A stretch of DNA of 64,000 nt from NCBI RefSeq assembly GCF_024506395.1, contig NZ_JANIBO010000002.1, forward strand, positions 124,001 through 188,000, written 5' to 3'. This document shows, in pieces, positions 8,562 through 15,740 of this stretch (position 1 is its first letter; each line of letters opens with the position of its first letter). The stretch is from Cetobacterium sp. NK01. GTDB lineage: Bacteria; Fusobacteriota; Fusobacteriia; Fusobacteriales; Fusobacteriaceae. The notes under the pieces are model-generated. The model was not told the DNA's origin and made no database searches. It saw only the letters and a list, made by a program, of their open reading frames with translations. Both the position numbers and the translations under genes were made by a program.

Positions 8562-8975
8562 ATGTATAATGTTACAAGAGAGATGTTAATTGAAATTTTA
8601 GATGGTTATATTAAATTAGCAAAAAAATTAGATGGTGAATTAGTTGTACTAAATAAAGTTGACGACGAAGCTGATGAGTTTTTAATTGAAAATATAAAAG
8701 ATTTTAATCTTATAAAAACAAAGAAAAACGATTTACTAGAGATTACTATTTACGTTGATGACGAAGATGAGGTGTATGAAGAGTTTGTTATTGGTGATGG
8801 AAGTGATTACCAAAAAGTACAAAAAAATATTTACGAGAAATTCCCTAAGTACTTCAAAATAGGACCTCTTGAAAATAAGTCCGATTCAAAAAAATCAGGA
8901 AAAGAAAAAGAAAATATGATTAATAAAGATTCTCAAAGTAATCATTTTCAAAAATTCATGAAAAAAAATAAGTAA
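8562..8975 (+). CDS. Small acidic protein of unknown function
   Basis: I do not recognise this 137-residue protein. It lacks a signal peptide and membrane segments. Residues 1-105 look like a compact alpha/beta domain rich in Asp and Glu (DDEADEFLIE, VDDEDEVYEEF). The last 30 residues are a polar, Lys-rich and probably disordered tail. The ATG at 8562 is chosen because AAGGAGG lies nine bases upstream. An in-frame TTG at 8556 would be only three bases from it. It is monocistronic, with its own promoter and a shared bidirectional terminator. Confidence 0.7.
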   Translation: MYNVTREMLIEILDGYIKLAKKLDGELVVLNKVDDEADEFLIENIKDFNLIKTKKNDLLEITIYVDDEDEVYEEFVIGDGSDYQKVQKNIYEKFPKYFKIGPLENKSDSKKSGKEKENMINKDSQSNHFQKFMKKNK

Positions 8976-8982
8976 GTTTATA

Positions 8983-9029
8983 AAAAAGAGCAATCCCAAT
9001 ATTTTTTTATTTTGGAATTGCTCTTTTAT
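8983..9029. terminator. Bidirectional terminator between convergent genes
   Basis: AAAGAGCAAT.CCAA and TTGG.ATTGCTCTTT pair around a T-rich loop, with A/T tracts on both outer sides. It ends both the plus-strand gene at 8562 and the minus-strand Bat operon. Confidence 0.85.
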
Positions 9030-9063
9030 TTTTTTGTAATAATTATTTTTCTTAATTAATAAT

Positions 9064-10461
9064 TTATCTTTTTTTATGACTTTTATTTTTTTTTCTATCT
9101 AATACAAGATATATTATTACGATCAATTCTACTAAACATAACAAAGAAATAATTCCAAATGCCAATTTATAAATATTTTTAGCTGGAATTTTCTCTGTTT
9201 CAAGAAGTTTTATATTAACTTCTTGTAAATTATTAGTTAATTTTCCAGAAGAAGCAACTTCATCTTTATTTACCAAATTGTTATTTTCCATATTTTTTTG
9301 TATAGGTCTTTTGCTTTGTGGATTATCTATTTGAAGTTTTTCTCCTGTTACTTTTATTTCTTGTGATGGAATTATTAAATTTTCATATTTTTCTGTTTTA
9401 GTATTAAAATATGGAATAACTATTTCTGGAGTTTTTTCAATACCACCATTTTTAGGAATAAAAGCAACTTCAAAAGTTTTTTCATTATAATAGTTTTCCC
9501 CTTTGATTTCTTCACTATAATTTTTAACACTTTGGAAAACATTAAAATCATTTTGGTTTTCAATAGGTAAATTTTCGAGTAAAGCTAAATTTCCACTACC
9601 AGATAGAGTTAAATTTAAAGTAATAGCTTGTCCTACATTAACATCTTTATTTTTCCAGTTTTCTTTATAATTAAGAGTTCCAACAATATCTTTAAAATTC
9701 TTAGGAGCATCTACAGGAAGTGGCCTAATATCTATTTTCAAATTCTCTCCACCTACTAAAGTTGTATTTTCATAGAAAAAGTCTCTTGTCGGTTCCCCAA
9801 CTTTTACTTCACTTGTTGTAATATTTTTCTCGCCACTACTATTAGCTTGTAATATCCCCTTAAAGATATTAAGTTCAATTGCCTGCTTTCCATTATAATC
9901 TATTTGACTTTGTATATAACTATTGTTATTATATTTAGTTACATCTTTTACTGAAAAATCTTGAAAATTTGGTGCTTTAACTTGGGAAAATGAACTAATA
10001 TTAACAGTACTTATAAAATTTTCTTGAAACGGTATTTTTTCACCAAAATAATAAACCTTTTTTGGAATATTAGCTTTTAAAGTAAATCTATCTTGCATAA
10101 TTTCATCTAACTGTTTATTTTCCTTCACATCTATTAAAATACTTTTTTCATTACCTTTTTCAGTGATTACTTTTAATATAAACTCTCCATCTTTCTTTGG
10201 TTTTAATCTGTATACATCACTTTTAATTGATGTTGTTTTTCCATTAATAACATTATAACTATTGCTAGATCCTTTAGATAGAACATCAAAATTATCAATT
10301 CCATCTATTTTGTATCTTTCTTTGTCTTCATTTACAAAAGAAACTTCTAAATTAAAAACCTCATACTTTGAAGGAGATAAATCAGAAGAATTTAATATTA
10401 ATTCAGAAAAAGTCAACTTACAAAGCATTAACATAATTAAAAATAAATTAATTTTTTTCAT
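9064..10461 (-). CDS. batD: BatD-like membrane-anchored protein
   Basis: The 465-residue exported protein closes the Bat operon. A signal peptide (MKKINLFLIMLMLCKLTFS) is followed by a long beta-rich extracytoplasmic region of repeated immunoglobulin-like segments. A single membrane helix lies near residues 430-455, and the tail is basic (RKKNKSHKKR). This is the architecture of BatD (oxygen-tolerance protein family). The ATG at 10461 is preferred over one at 10479 because AGAGGAGAG precedes it and a signal peptide then begins at residue 1. BatD proteins are thought to scaffold the VWA proteins BatA and BatB at the membrane; the molecular function is not established. Confidence 0.8.
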   Translation of the reverse strand: MKKINLFLIMLMLCKLTFSELILNSSDLSPSKYEVFNLEVSFVNEDKERYKIDGIDNFDVLSKGSSNSYNVINGKTTSIKSDVYRLKPKKDGEFILKVITEKGNEKSILIDVKENKQLDEIMQDRFTLKANIPKKVYYFGEKIPFQENFISTVNISSFSQVKAPNFQDFSVKDVTKYNNNSYIQSQIDYNGKQAIELNIFKGILQANSSGEKNITTSEVKVGEPTRDFFYENTTLVGGENLKIDIRPLPVDAPKNFKDIVGTLNYKENWKNKDVNVGQAITLNLTLSGSGNLALLENLPIENQNDFNVFQSVKNYSEEIKGENYYNEKTFEVAFIPKNGGIEKTPEIVIPYFNTKTEKYENLIIPSQEIKVTGEKLQIDNPQSKRPIQKNMENNNLVNKDEVASSGKLTNNLQEVNIKLLETEKIPAKNIYKLAFGIISLLCLVELIVIIYLVLDRKKNKSHKKR

Positions 10462-10472
10462 TCTACTCTCCT

Positions 10473-11213
10473 CTACCATCTATTTTCACTATTTTTATTT
10501 TCAGTTGTGTTTAAAACTCTCTCATTATTTTTAAAAGCCTGCTTTTCATTTCCTTCAAGTCTTTGCATAATACTTCTCAACTCTTCTTCTTTTTGTTTCA
10601 TAGCTTTTTCTTCCTGAGTTAATTCTTTTGGAGCACTACCACCCTTTTGCTCTTGGTTTTGTTGTTTTTTATTTTGTTCGCTATTATTTTGTTGATTATC
10701 TTTATTTTCTTGCTGGTCCTGATGGTTATTTTGTTGACTCTGTTGATTGTTTTCTTTATTATTTTGGTTTTCATCTTGCTTTTGATCACTCTGTTGATCA
10801 TTTTTTTTCTCTTGATTATTTTCTTCATTTTGTTGATTATTGTTTTGAGAATCTTTTTTATTTTCTTGATTATTTTGCTGGTCTTGATTGCTTTGTTGAT
10901 CTTGATTATTTTGCTGATCTTGTTGCTGTTTATCATTTTTTTGTTCTTTATTTTTCTGATCCTGCTTTTTCTGTTGATCGACTTTATTCTTTATAATTTC
11001 AAAATTCTTTTTAATATTTATATCTTCATTAGTATTCATAGCTAGTTTATATTCTTCTAAAGCCTCTTCATTTTTATTCTCTTTTACTAAAGAATTACCT
11101 TGGATAAACTTTAAATATCCAGATTCCTCAATAGACCTTTCTTTTTTCAATTTTAAAATACCAAAAATAATTAGTGCAATCCCAAGAAGAAGAATTAATA
11201 TTTTTTTAAACAT
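10473..11213 (-). CDS. batC: BatC-like protein with giant Gln/Asn-rich tract
   Basis: This 246-residue protein has an N-terminal membrane helix (MFKKILILLLGIALIIFGIL). A short TPR-like segment follows (about 30-70: FIQGNSLVKENKNEEALEEY). Residues about 77-195 are almost entirely Gln, Asn, Lys, Asp and Glu. The C-terminal segment (about 195-246) is a charged helix with LTQEEKAMKQKEEELRSIMQRLEGNEKQAF. The TPR-like unit, the position between batB and batD, and the C-terminal helix fit the BatC/TPR family. The low-complexity tract is unusual and is encoded by CAA/AAC/AAT-type repeats, which may be prone to length change. It overlaps batB by eight bases. Confidence 0.72.
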   Translation of the reverse strand: MFKKILILLLGIALIIFGILKLKKERSIEESGYLKFIQGNSLVKENKNEEALEEYKLAMNTNEDINIKKNFEIIKNKVDQQKKQDQKNKEQKNDKQQQDQQNNQDQQSNQDQQNNQENKKDSQNNNQQNEENNQEKKNDQQSDQKQDENQNNKENNQQSQQNNHQDQQENKDNQQNNSEQNKKQQNQEQKGGSAPKELTQEEKAMKQKEEELRSIMQRLEGNEKQAFKNNERVLNTTENKNSENRW

Positions 11214-12168
11214 ACTCCCCCTCCTTCTCTTTTTTTCTTAAAAAATATCCTATAAGTATTAATAATAAACCAACTCCCAAAGGATACTGATAATAATGCT
11301 CATAAACATTTAATTTTTCATCTCTTTGAGATGTTTTATCTAATTTACCGATATCTTCTATTAACTTTTTATAATTACTTGTATTTAAATTATTTAAAGA
11401 ATAATACTGTCCTCCACTCTCTTTAGCTAATTCTTTTAAAAAACTATCGTTTAATTTAGATACAACTATATTTCCTTTATCATCCTTTATAAATCCATTA
11501 TCTATTGGAATTACACTACCTTCATCTGTTCCTACCCCGAATATAAAAGTTTTTATATGATTCTCTTTAACATATTTTAAAATTTCAGGATTTTTTTCAC
11601 CACCATCTGAAAAAATAATTACATTTTTATCTTTTGCATCTGTTTTTTCAAAAGAACTGTTAGCCAGTTTTAAAGCTTCTAAAAGTTCTGTTCCACCACC
11701 TGATATAAGTTTACTATCAATTGCGTCAATATAATTTATAGCCATAAAATAATCATCAGTTAAAGGCATTTGAACATATGCACTATCAGAAAACGGAATA
11801 ATCCCTATTCTATCTCCTTTTAAATTATTTAAAATATCTTTAAGTTCTTTTTTGCTTATCTCTAATCTATTTGGATAAGTATCTTCGGCTAACATAGATT
11901 TAGATATATCCATAAGGATATATAAATCGCTTCCTTGAACCTCTATTTTCTCCTCTTCTTTTAATTTTTGAGGTGAAAGTAATGCTAAAAATACTAAAAT
12001 TGCACCAATGGAAATAAAAAAAGTTTTAATAATCATTATTAAAGTATCTTTCTTCCACCCTATTTTTTTTAGTATTTTCTCTCTTTTTATTACTCCTAAT
12101 ATTAAAAATAAAATAGTTAAAATAGGGATAACTACAAATTTAATACTAGATATGTTTCCAAATTCCAT
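11206..12168 (-). CDS. batB: BatB-like von Willebrand factor A membrane protein
   Basis: The 320-residue protein has two N-terminal membrane helices (about 8-25 and 48-68), a VWA domain (about 80-270) and a C-terminal helix (about 295-312). The metal-ion-dependent adhesion site is intact: DISKSM (DxSxS), with the Thr in the SGGGTELLEAL region and SDGGEKN. BatA and BatB are paired VWA proteins in aerotolerance operons, probably acting as metal-dependent protein-interaction platforms at the cytoplasmic membrane. It follows GGAGGGATAGTT spacing and sits 11 bases after batA. Confidence 0.85.
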   Translation of the reverse strand: MEFGNISSIKFVVIPILTILFLILGVIKREKILKKIGWKKDTLIMIIKTFFISIGAILVFLALLSPQKLKEEEKIEVQGSDLYILMDISKSMLAEDTYPNRLEISKKELKDILNNLKGDRIGIIPFSDSAYVQMPLTDDYFMAINYIDAIDSKLISGGGTELLEALKLANSSFEKTDAKDKNVIIFSDGGEKNPEILKYVKENHIKTFIFGVGTDEGSVIPIDNGFIKDDKGNIVVSKLNDSFLKELAKESGGQYYSLNNLNTSNYKKLIEDIGKLDKTSQRDEKLNVYEHYYQYPLGVGLLLILIGYFLRKKEKEGEYV

Positions 12169-12179
12169 AACTATCCCTC

Positions 12180-13139
12180 CTAAGGTATTCTTATATATTT
12201 AAAATATTCGAAAAATATACCTAATAATAATAAAGCTAAAGCAATTTTTAACAATTCTTCGAAATATTCTGTTATATCATAAATACTTCTGCTATCAATT
12301 TTACTTTTCTCCAAGTTATTAATTTCATTAAATATATTTTGAAACTCTTTAGAATCACTCGCTCTAAAATATTTTCCATTTGTTTTTTCTGCAATAGTAT
12401 TTAACAAATTTTCATCAAGTTCTTTATTTTCAATATAAGATGTTCCAAAAAATCCAGCTACTGGAATCTCTCTTGCTCCTATTCCTATTGTATAAACTTT
12501 TATCCCAAGGTCTTTTGCAACTTCTGCAGCACCTATTGGGCTCATCTCTCCTGAATTATTTTCTCCATCTGTCATCAATATAACAACTTTAGATTTTGAA
12601 TCAGAGTCTTTTAATCTATTTAAAGCTACTCCTAATCCCATACCTATGGCTGTTCTATTATTACTAGTTATATCATCTGTTGTTATATTAGAGATCATAT
12701 TTTTCAATACGCTATGATCAAAAGTTAAAGGAACCTTAGTATACGCTTCTCCTCCAAATACAACTAAGGAAAGTCTATCATTAGGTCTTTTATCAATAAA
12801 CTCCTTTAACAATTCTTTGGATTTTTCTAATCTATTGGGATTGAAATCTTTAGCTTCCATGGATTTAGAAAGATCTAAGGCTATTGCTATATCTATTCCA
12901 TCTTTTTTTACAACTTTTCCCTCTGTTGTTAGCTGAGGTCTTGCTAGAGCTAAAATCATAAATATAGCTGAAAGATATATAAACATTCTTCCTAATAGAT
13001 GTTTTTTACTTCCTTTTGAATATTTTTTTATAATTTGTATTCCTGGAACCTTGATAGCACCCTGAGATCTTTTTCTAAAAAAAAGATAGGTAACTATAGG
13101 AATCAGTATTAATATATATGGCATCTTAAAGTTATACAC
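12180..13139 (-). CDS. batA: BatA-like von Willebrand factor A membrane protein
   Basis: This 319-residue paralogue of the next gene has an N-terminal membrane hairpin (about 5-20 and 50-70), a VWA domain with the MIDAS motif DLSKSM and TDGENNSG, and a C-terminal helix near 295-315. It starts with GTG at 13139, preceded by AGGAGA, and overlaps the upstream gene by eight bases. An in-frame ATG at 13124 lacks a ribosome binding site. It is likely an interaction partner of the MoxR ATPase and BatB, as in other MoxR-DUF58-BatAB operons. Confidence 0.85.
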   Translation of the reverse strand: MYNFKMPYILILIPIVTYLFFRKRSQGAIKVPGIQIIKKYSKGSKKHLLGRMFIYLSAIFMILALARPQLTTEGKVVKKDGIDIAIALDLSKSMEAKDFNPNRLEKSKELLKEFIDKRPNDRLSLVVFGGEAYTKVPLTFDHSVLKNMISNITTDDITSNNRTAIGMGLGVALNRLKDSDSKSKVVILMTDGENNSGEMSPIGAAEVAKDLGIKVYTIGIGAREIPVAGFFGTSYIENKELDENLLNTIAEKTNGKYFRASDSKEFQNIFNEINNLEKSKIDSRSIYDITEYFEELLKIALALLLLGIFFEYFKYIRIP

Positions 13140-13839
13140 TGTTCTTTTTCTCCTTTCTTAATCTCTCTACTATTTCAAAGGCTCTTCTTTTATATTCTAA
13201 ATAATCTCCACCTCTATTTGGAGAAAATTTTAAATAATCCATATCTTTAACAAACATTACATCTTCTTGTGTCAATGGTGAAATAACAGTGTATTCTCCA
13301 CCTAAAAAATTAGTTCCATACATATTATCTATGTATTTTCTAAGTTCTAAACTAATTTTCTCTCTCCAATTATCATCATTAACTTTTGACATTCCTTTTT
13401 TAAATATTATATAAGGATTTTTAGATCTATCAACTAAATGCATAAAAAAAGCTGTTATAATTGCTATAGCACCAGCTATAGTCGCTAAAATTCCCATATG
13501 AGGATAATCCTTTTCAATATAGATATTATTTGGATTTGAAAGCGCTTCATATATCTCTTTTTCAGAGGGCTCTATCGTTGAAACTACATCGATTTTTAAC
13601 TTTTTATTTCCAAGTTGAATCTCATTTTCTCCGACCTTATATGTTGTAAATGTTACAATATAATCTCCTTTTTTATCCTTAGATAATGAATCTATTTTAT
13701 AATCTTCTAAAGATTTTTCAATATCATTTTTGCTAATATCTCCCTCTATTTTCAAAGTTATTTTATCACCTATATTATATGTTTTACTAAAAGCCAGGAG
13801 AGAAACTAAAAGAAAAATACTAAAAATTATTTTTTTCAT
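13132..13839 (-). CDS. Exported membrane protein in the MoxR/Bat operon, function unknown
   Basis: The 235-residue protein has a signal peptide (MKKIIFSIFLLVSLLAFS), a beta-rich periplasmic segment (about 19-110) and one membrane helix (about 115-138). It ends in a cytoplasmic domain of about 95 residues with a conserved-looking DYLKFSPNRGGDYLEYKRRAFEIVERLRKE end. Position between DUF58 and BatA matches the small membrane gene often found there in Bat operons. I cannot assign a biochemical role. It overlaps the DUF58 gene by four bases (ATGA) and batA by eight, so translation is tightly coupled. Confidence 0.72.
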   Translation of the reverse strand: MKKIIFSIFLLVSLLAFSKTYNIGDKITLKIEGDISKNDIEKSLEDYKIDSLSKDKKGDYIVTFTTYKVGENEIQLGNKKLKIDVVSTIEPSEKEIYEALSNPNNIYIEKDYPHMGILATIAGAIAIITAFFMHLVDRSKNPYIIFKKGMSKVNDDNWREKISLELRKYIDNMYGTNFLGGEYTVISPLTQEDVMFVKDMDYLKFSPNRGGDYLEYKRRAFEIVERLRKEKKNSV

Positions 13840-14666
13840 CGCACTCTACCTCTATTAAAAAATTTTGATATCTCCTTTACGTAATCTTCTCCAACGTATA
13901 GATTTATCCCATTATAAATATTATTAATATTTATATCACTACTATTTTCTTTGTAGTTTTCAACCACTATCTGTTCTCCTGTCTCTGCATCTTCTAGAGT
14001 AAAAATAGCTCCTATTGGAAGAGACTCATATTTTTTATCTCCTATTCTAACTGGTATAATTTCATGCCTTTGAGAAAGTATTTTTAACTCTTTTTCATAA
14101 TTTTCATCTAAAAAATCTGATATTAAAAATATAATAGATCGTCTTTTAAAAACTTTTCCAAAATATCTCAAAGCCATTGATATATCAGTTTTATCTCCTT
14201 TAGGATTAATTGTAAGAAGATTTTCAATTATAGAAAGGGTATGTTTCTTTCCTTTTTTTAAAGGTATCACTCTTTCTATTTCGTTTGAAAAAAATAAAGC
14301 ACCTACTCTATCTCCATTTTTATTAGCACTAAATGCCAAACTTCCAACAAGTTCTGTTATAAGATCCAACTTCTCCTTAAATCTATTAGAAGCTGATATA
14401 TCTACTAATAAGAAAACTGATAATTCTCTCTCCTCAACAAACTCTTTTACATATGCTTTTCTCTGCTTTGCTGTAACCTTCCAATCAATTTTTTTTACAT
14501 CATCTCCTGGAGCATATCTTCTAATATCAGAGAACTCCATACCATTTCCTTTTAAACAAGATTGGTATTGTCCTGCAAAAATATTATCAGATAAAATAGT
14601 AGCTTTTATTTCGATATTCTTTATCTTTTTTAAAAGTTCTTTTTTACTCTCTAATTTATTATCCAT
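13836..14666 (-). CDS. DUF58 domain protein of the MoxR operon
   Basis: The 276-residue soluble protein carries the DUF58 signature at about residues 42-80 (FSDIRRYAPGDDVKKIDW, then ARKRKAYVKEFVEERE-like sequence) followed by a VWA-like region (LLVDISASN). DUF58 proteins are regular neighbours of MoxR ATPases and are probably their substrates or adaptors. There is no membrane segment. It begins nine bases after moxR ends and overlaps the following gene by four bases. Confidence 0.87.
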   Translation of the reverse strand: MDNKLESKKELLKKIKNIEIKATILSDNIFAGQYQSCLKGNGMEFSDIRRYAPGDDVKKIDWKVTAKQRKAYVKEFVEERELSVFLLVDISASNRFKEKLDLITELVGSLAFSANKNGDRVGALFFSNEIERVIPLKKGKKHTLSIIENLLTINPKGDKTDISMALRYFGKVFKRRSIIFLISDFLDENYEKELKILSQRHEIIPVRIGDKKYESLPIGAIFTLEDAETGEQIVVENYKENSSDININNIYNGINLYVGEDYVKEISKFFNRGRVR

Positions 14667-14675
14667 AGTCTCTCC

Positions 14676-15605
14676 TTATGGTAAAATAACTGTTTTTAAT
14701 ATATCATCTATTATGTCTTCCACTTTTTTATCCTCAGCTTCAGCTTCATATGTTAAAATAAGTCTATGACGTAAAACATCATAAATAACTTTCTTTATAT
14801 CTTGTGGCATTACAAAGTCCCTACCTTCCAAAAATGCCGCTGCTTTAGAAGCTATAACTAAACTTATACTTGCTCTAGGGGAAGCCCCACATGCTATATA
14901 ATCAGAGTGCTCTCTAGTTTTAAAAACTATATCTAAGATATATTTTTTTAGTTTTGAATCTATGCTAACTTTTTTTATTGTTTCTTTTATCTCTTCTAAA
15001 TCTTCTAAAGTAACTATTGTTTCAATAGATATATCTGAAAACTCTTTCTCACCCGTTAATAAATCTAAGATCTCCATCTCCTCTTCATAAGTTGGATATT
15101 CAATTTTTACTTTCATTAAAAATCTATCTTGTTGTGCTTCTGGTAGAGGATATGTACCATCTTGTTCAATAGGATTTTGTGTAGCAAGCACTATAAATGG
15201 TTTATCTAATTTAAATGTTTCATTCGCTATTGTAACTTGCTTTTCTTGCATTGCTTCTAAAAGTGCTGATTGAACCTTTGCAGGAGCTCTATTTATTTCA
15301 TCTGCAAGAACAATATTGGCAAATATCGGACCTTTTTTTACACTAAATTCTCCTGTTTTTTCATTATACATCTCTGTACCTATAATGTCACTAGGTAGTA
15401 AATCTGGAGTGAACTGAATTCTTGAAAAACTTAGTCCTAGAGTTTCAGATATAGTGTTTACTGTTAATGACTTTGCCAATCCAGGAAGTCCTTCTAATAA
15501 AATATGATTTCCTGTTAAAATTCCAATTAGAATTTTCTCTACCATATCTTTCTGTCCAATTACCTTTTTAGAAATCTCATTTTTTAAAGTATTAATTCTT
15601 TCCAT
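14676..15605 (-). CDS. moxR: MoxR-family AAA+ ATPase
   Basis: This 309-residue ATPase is first in the seven-gene operon. Walker A is GLPGLAKS, Walker B is VLADEINRAPAKVQSALLEAMQE, and sensor 1 lies in LATQNPIEQDGTYPLPEAQQDRF. The C-terminal lid domain spans about 215-305. MoxR AAA+ proteins act as chaperone-like machines that activate or insert metal into VWA-domain partners, here presumably DUF58, BatA and BatB. The start ATG follows AGGAGG. Confidence 0.93.
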   Translation of the reverse strand: MERINTLKNEISKKVIGQKDMVEKILIGILTGNHILLEGLPGLAKSLTVNTISETLGLSFSRIQFTPDLLPSDIIGTEMYNEKTGEFSVKKGPIFANIVLADEINRAPAKVQSALLEAMQEKQVTIANETFKLDKPFIVLATQNPIEQDGTYPLPEAQQDRFLMKVKIEYPTYEEEMEILDLLTGEKEFSDISIETIVTLEDLEEIKETIKKVSIDSKLKKYILDIVFKTREHSDYIACGASPRASISLVIASKAAAFLEGRDFVMPQDIKKVIYDVLRHRLILTYEAEAEDKKVEDIIDDILKTVILP

Positions 15606-15696
15606 ACTTTCCTCCTAATTTTTATTTAAATATATATTATTATACGACATCTTTTATAAAGTCTTTTATAAAATCCCTAAATTTTTTGACGAAAAA

Positions 15697-15728
15697 AAAA
15701 GAGCAAAAGTTTTAGACTATCACTCTGA
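15697..15728 (-). terminator. Probable terminator after the GGDEF/EAL gene
   Basis: Read on the minus strand, AGAG...CTCT closes an imperfect hairpin followed by nine T residues. The stem is weak. Confidence 0.4.
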
Positions 15729-15740
15729 TTTTTATTTTTT

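Noticed and set aside
10619-11045. Three long open frames on both strands across the Gln/Asn-rich batC region
   Set aside because: They arise from the repetitive CAA/AAC/AAT codons of batC. Their translations are monotonous, and they lack ribosome binding sites and family features.
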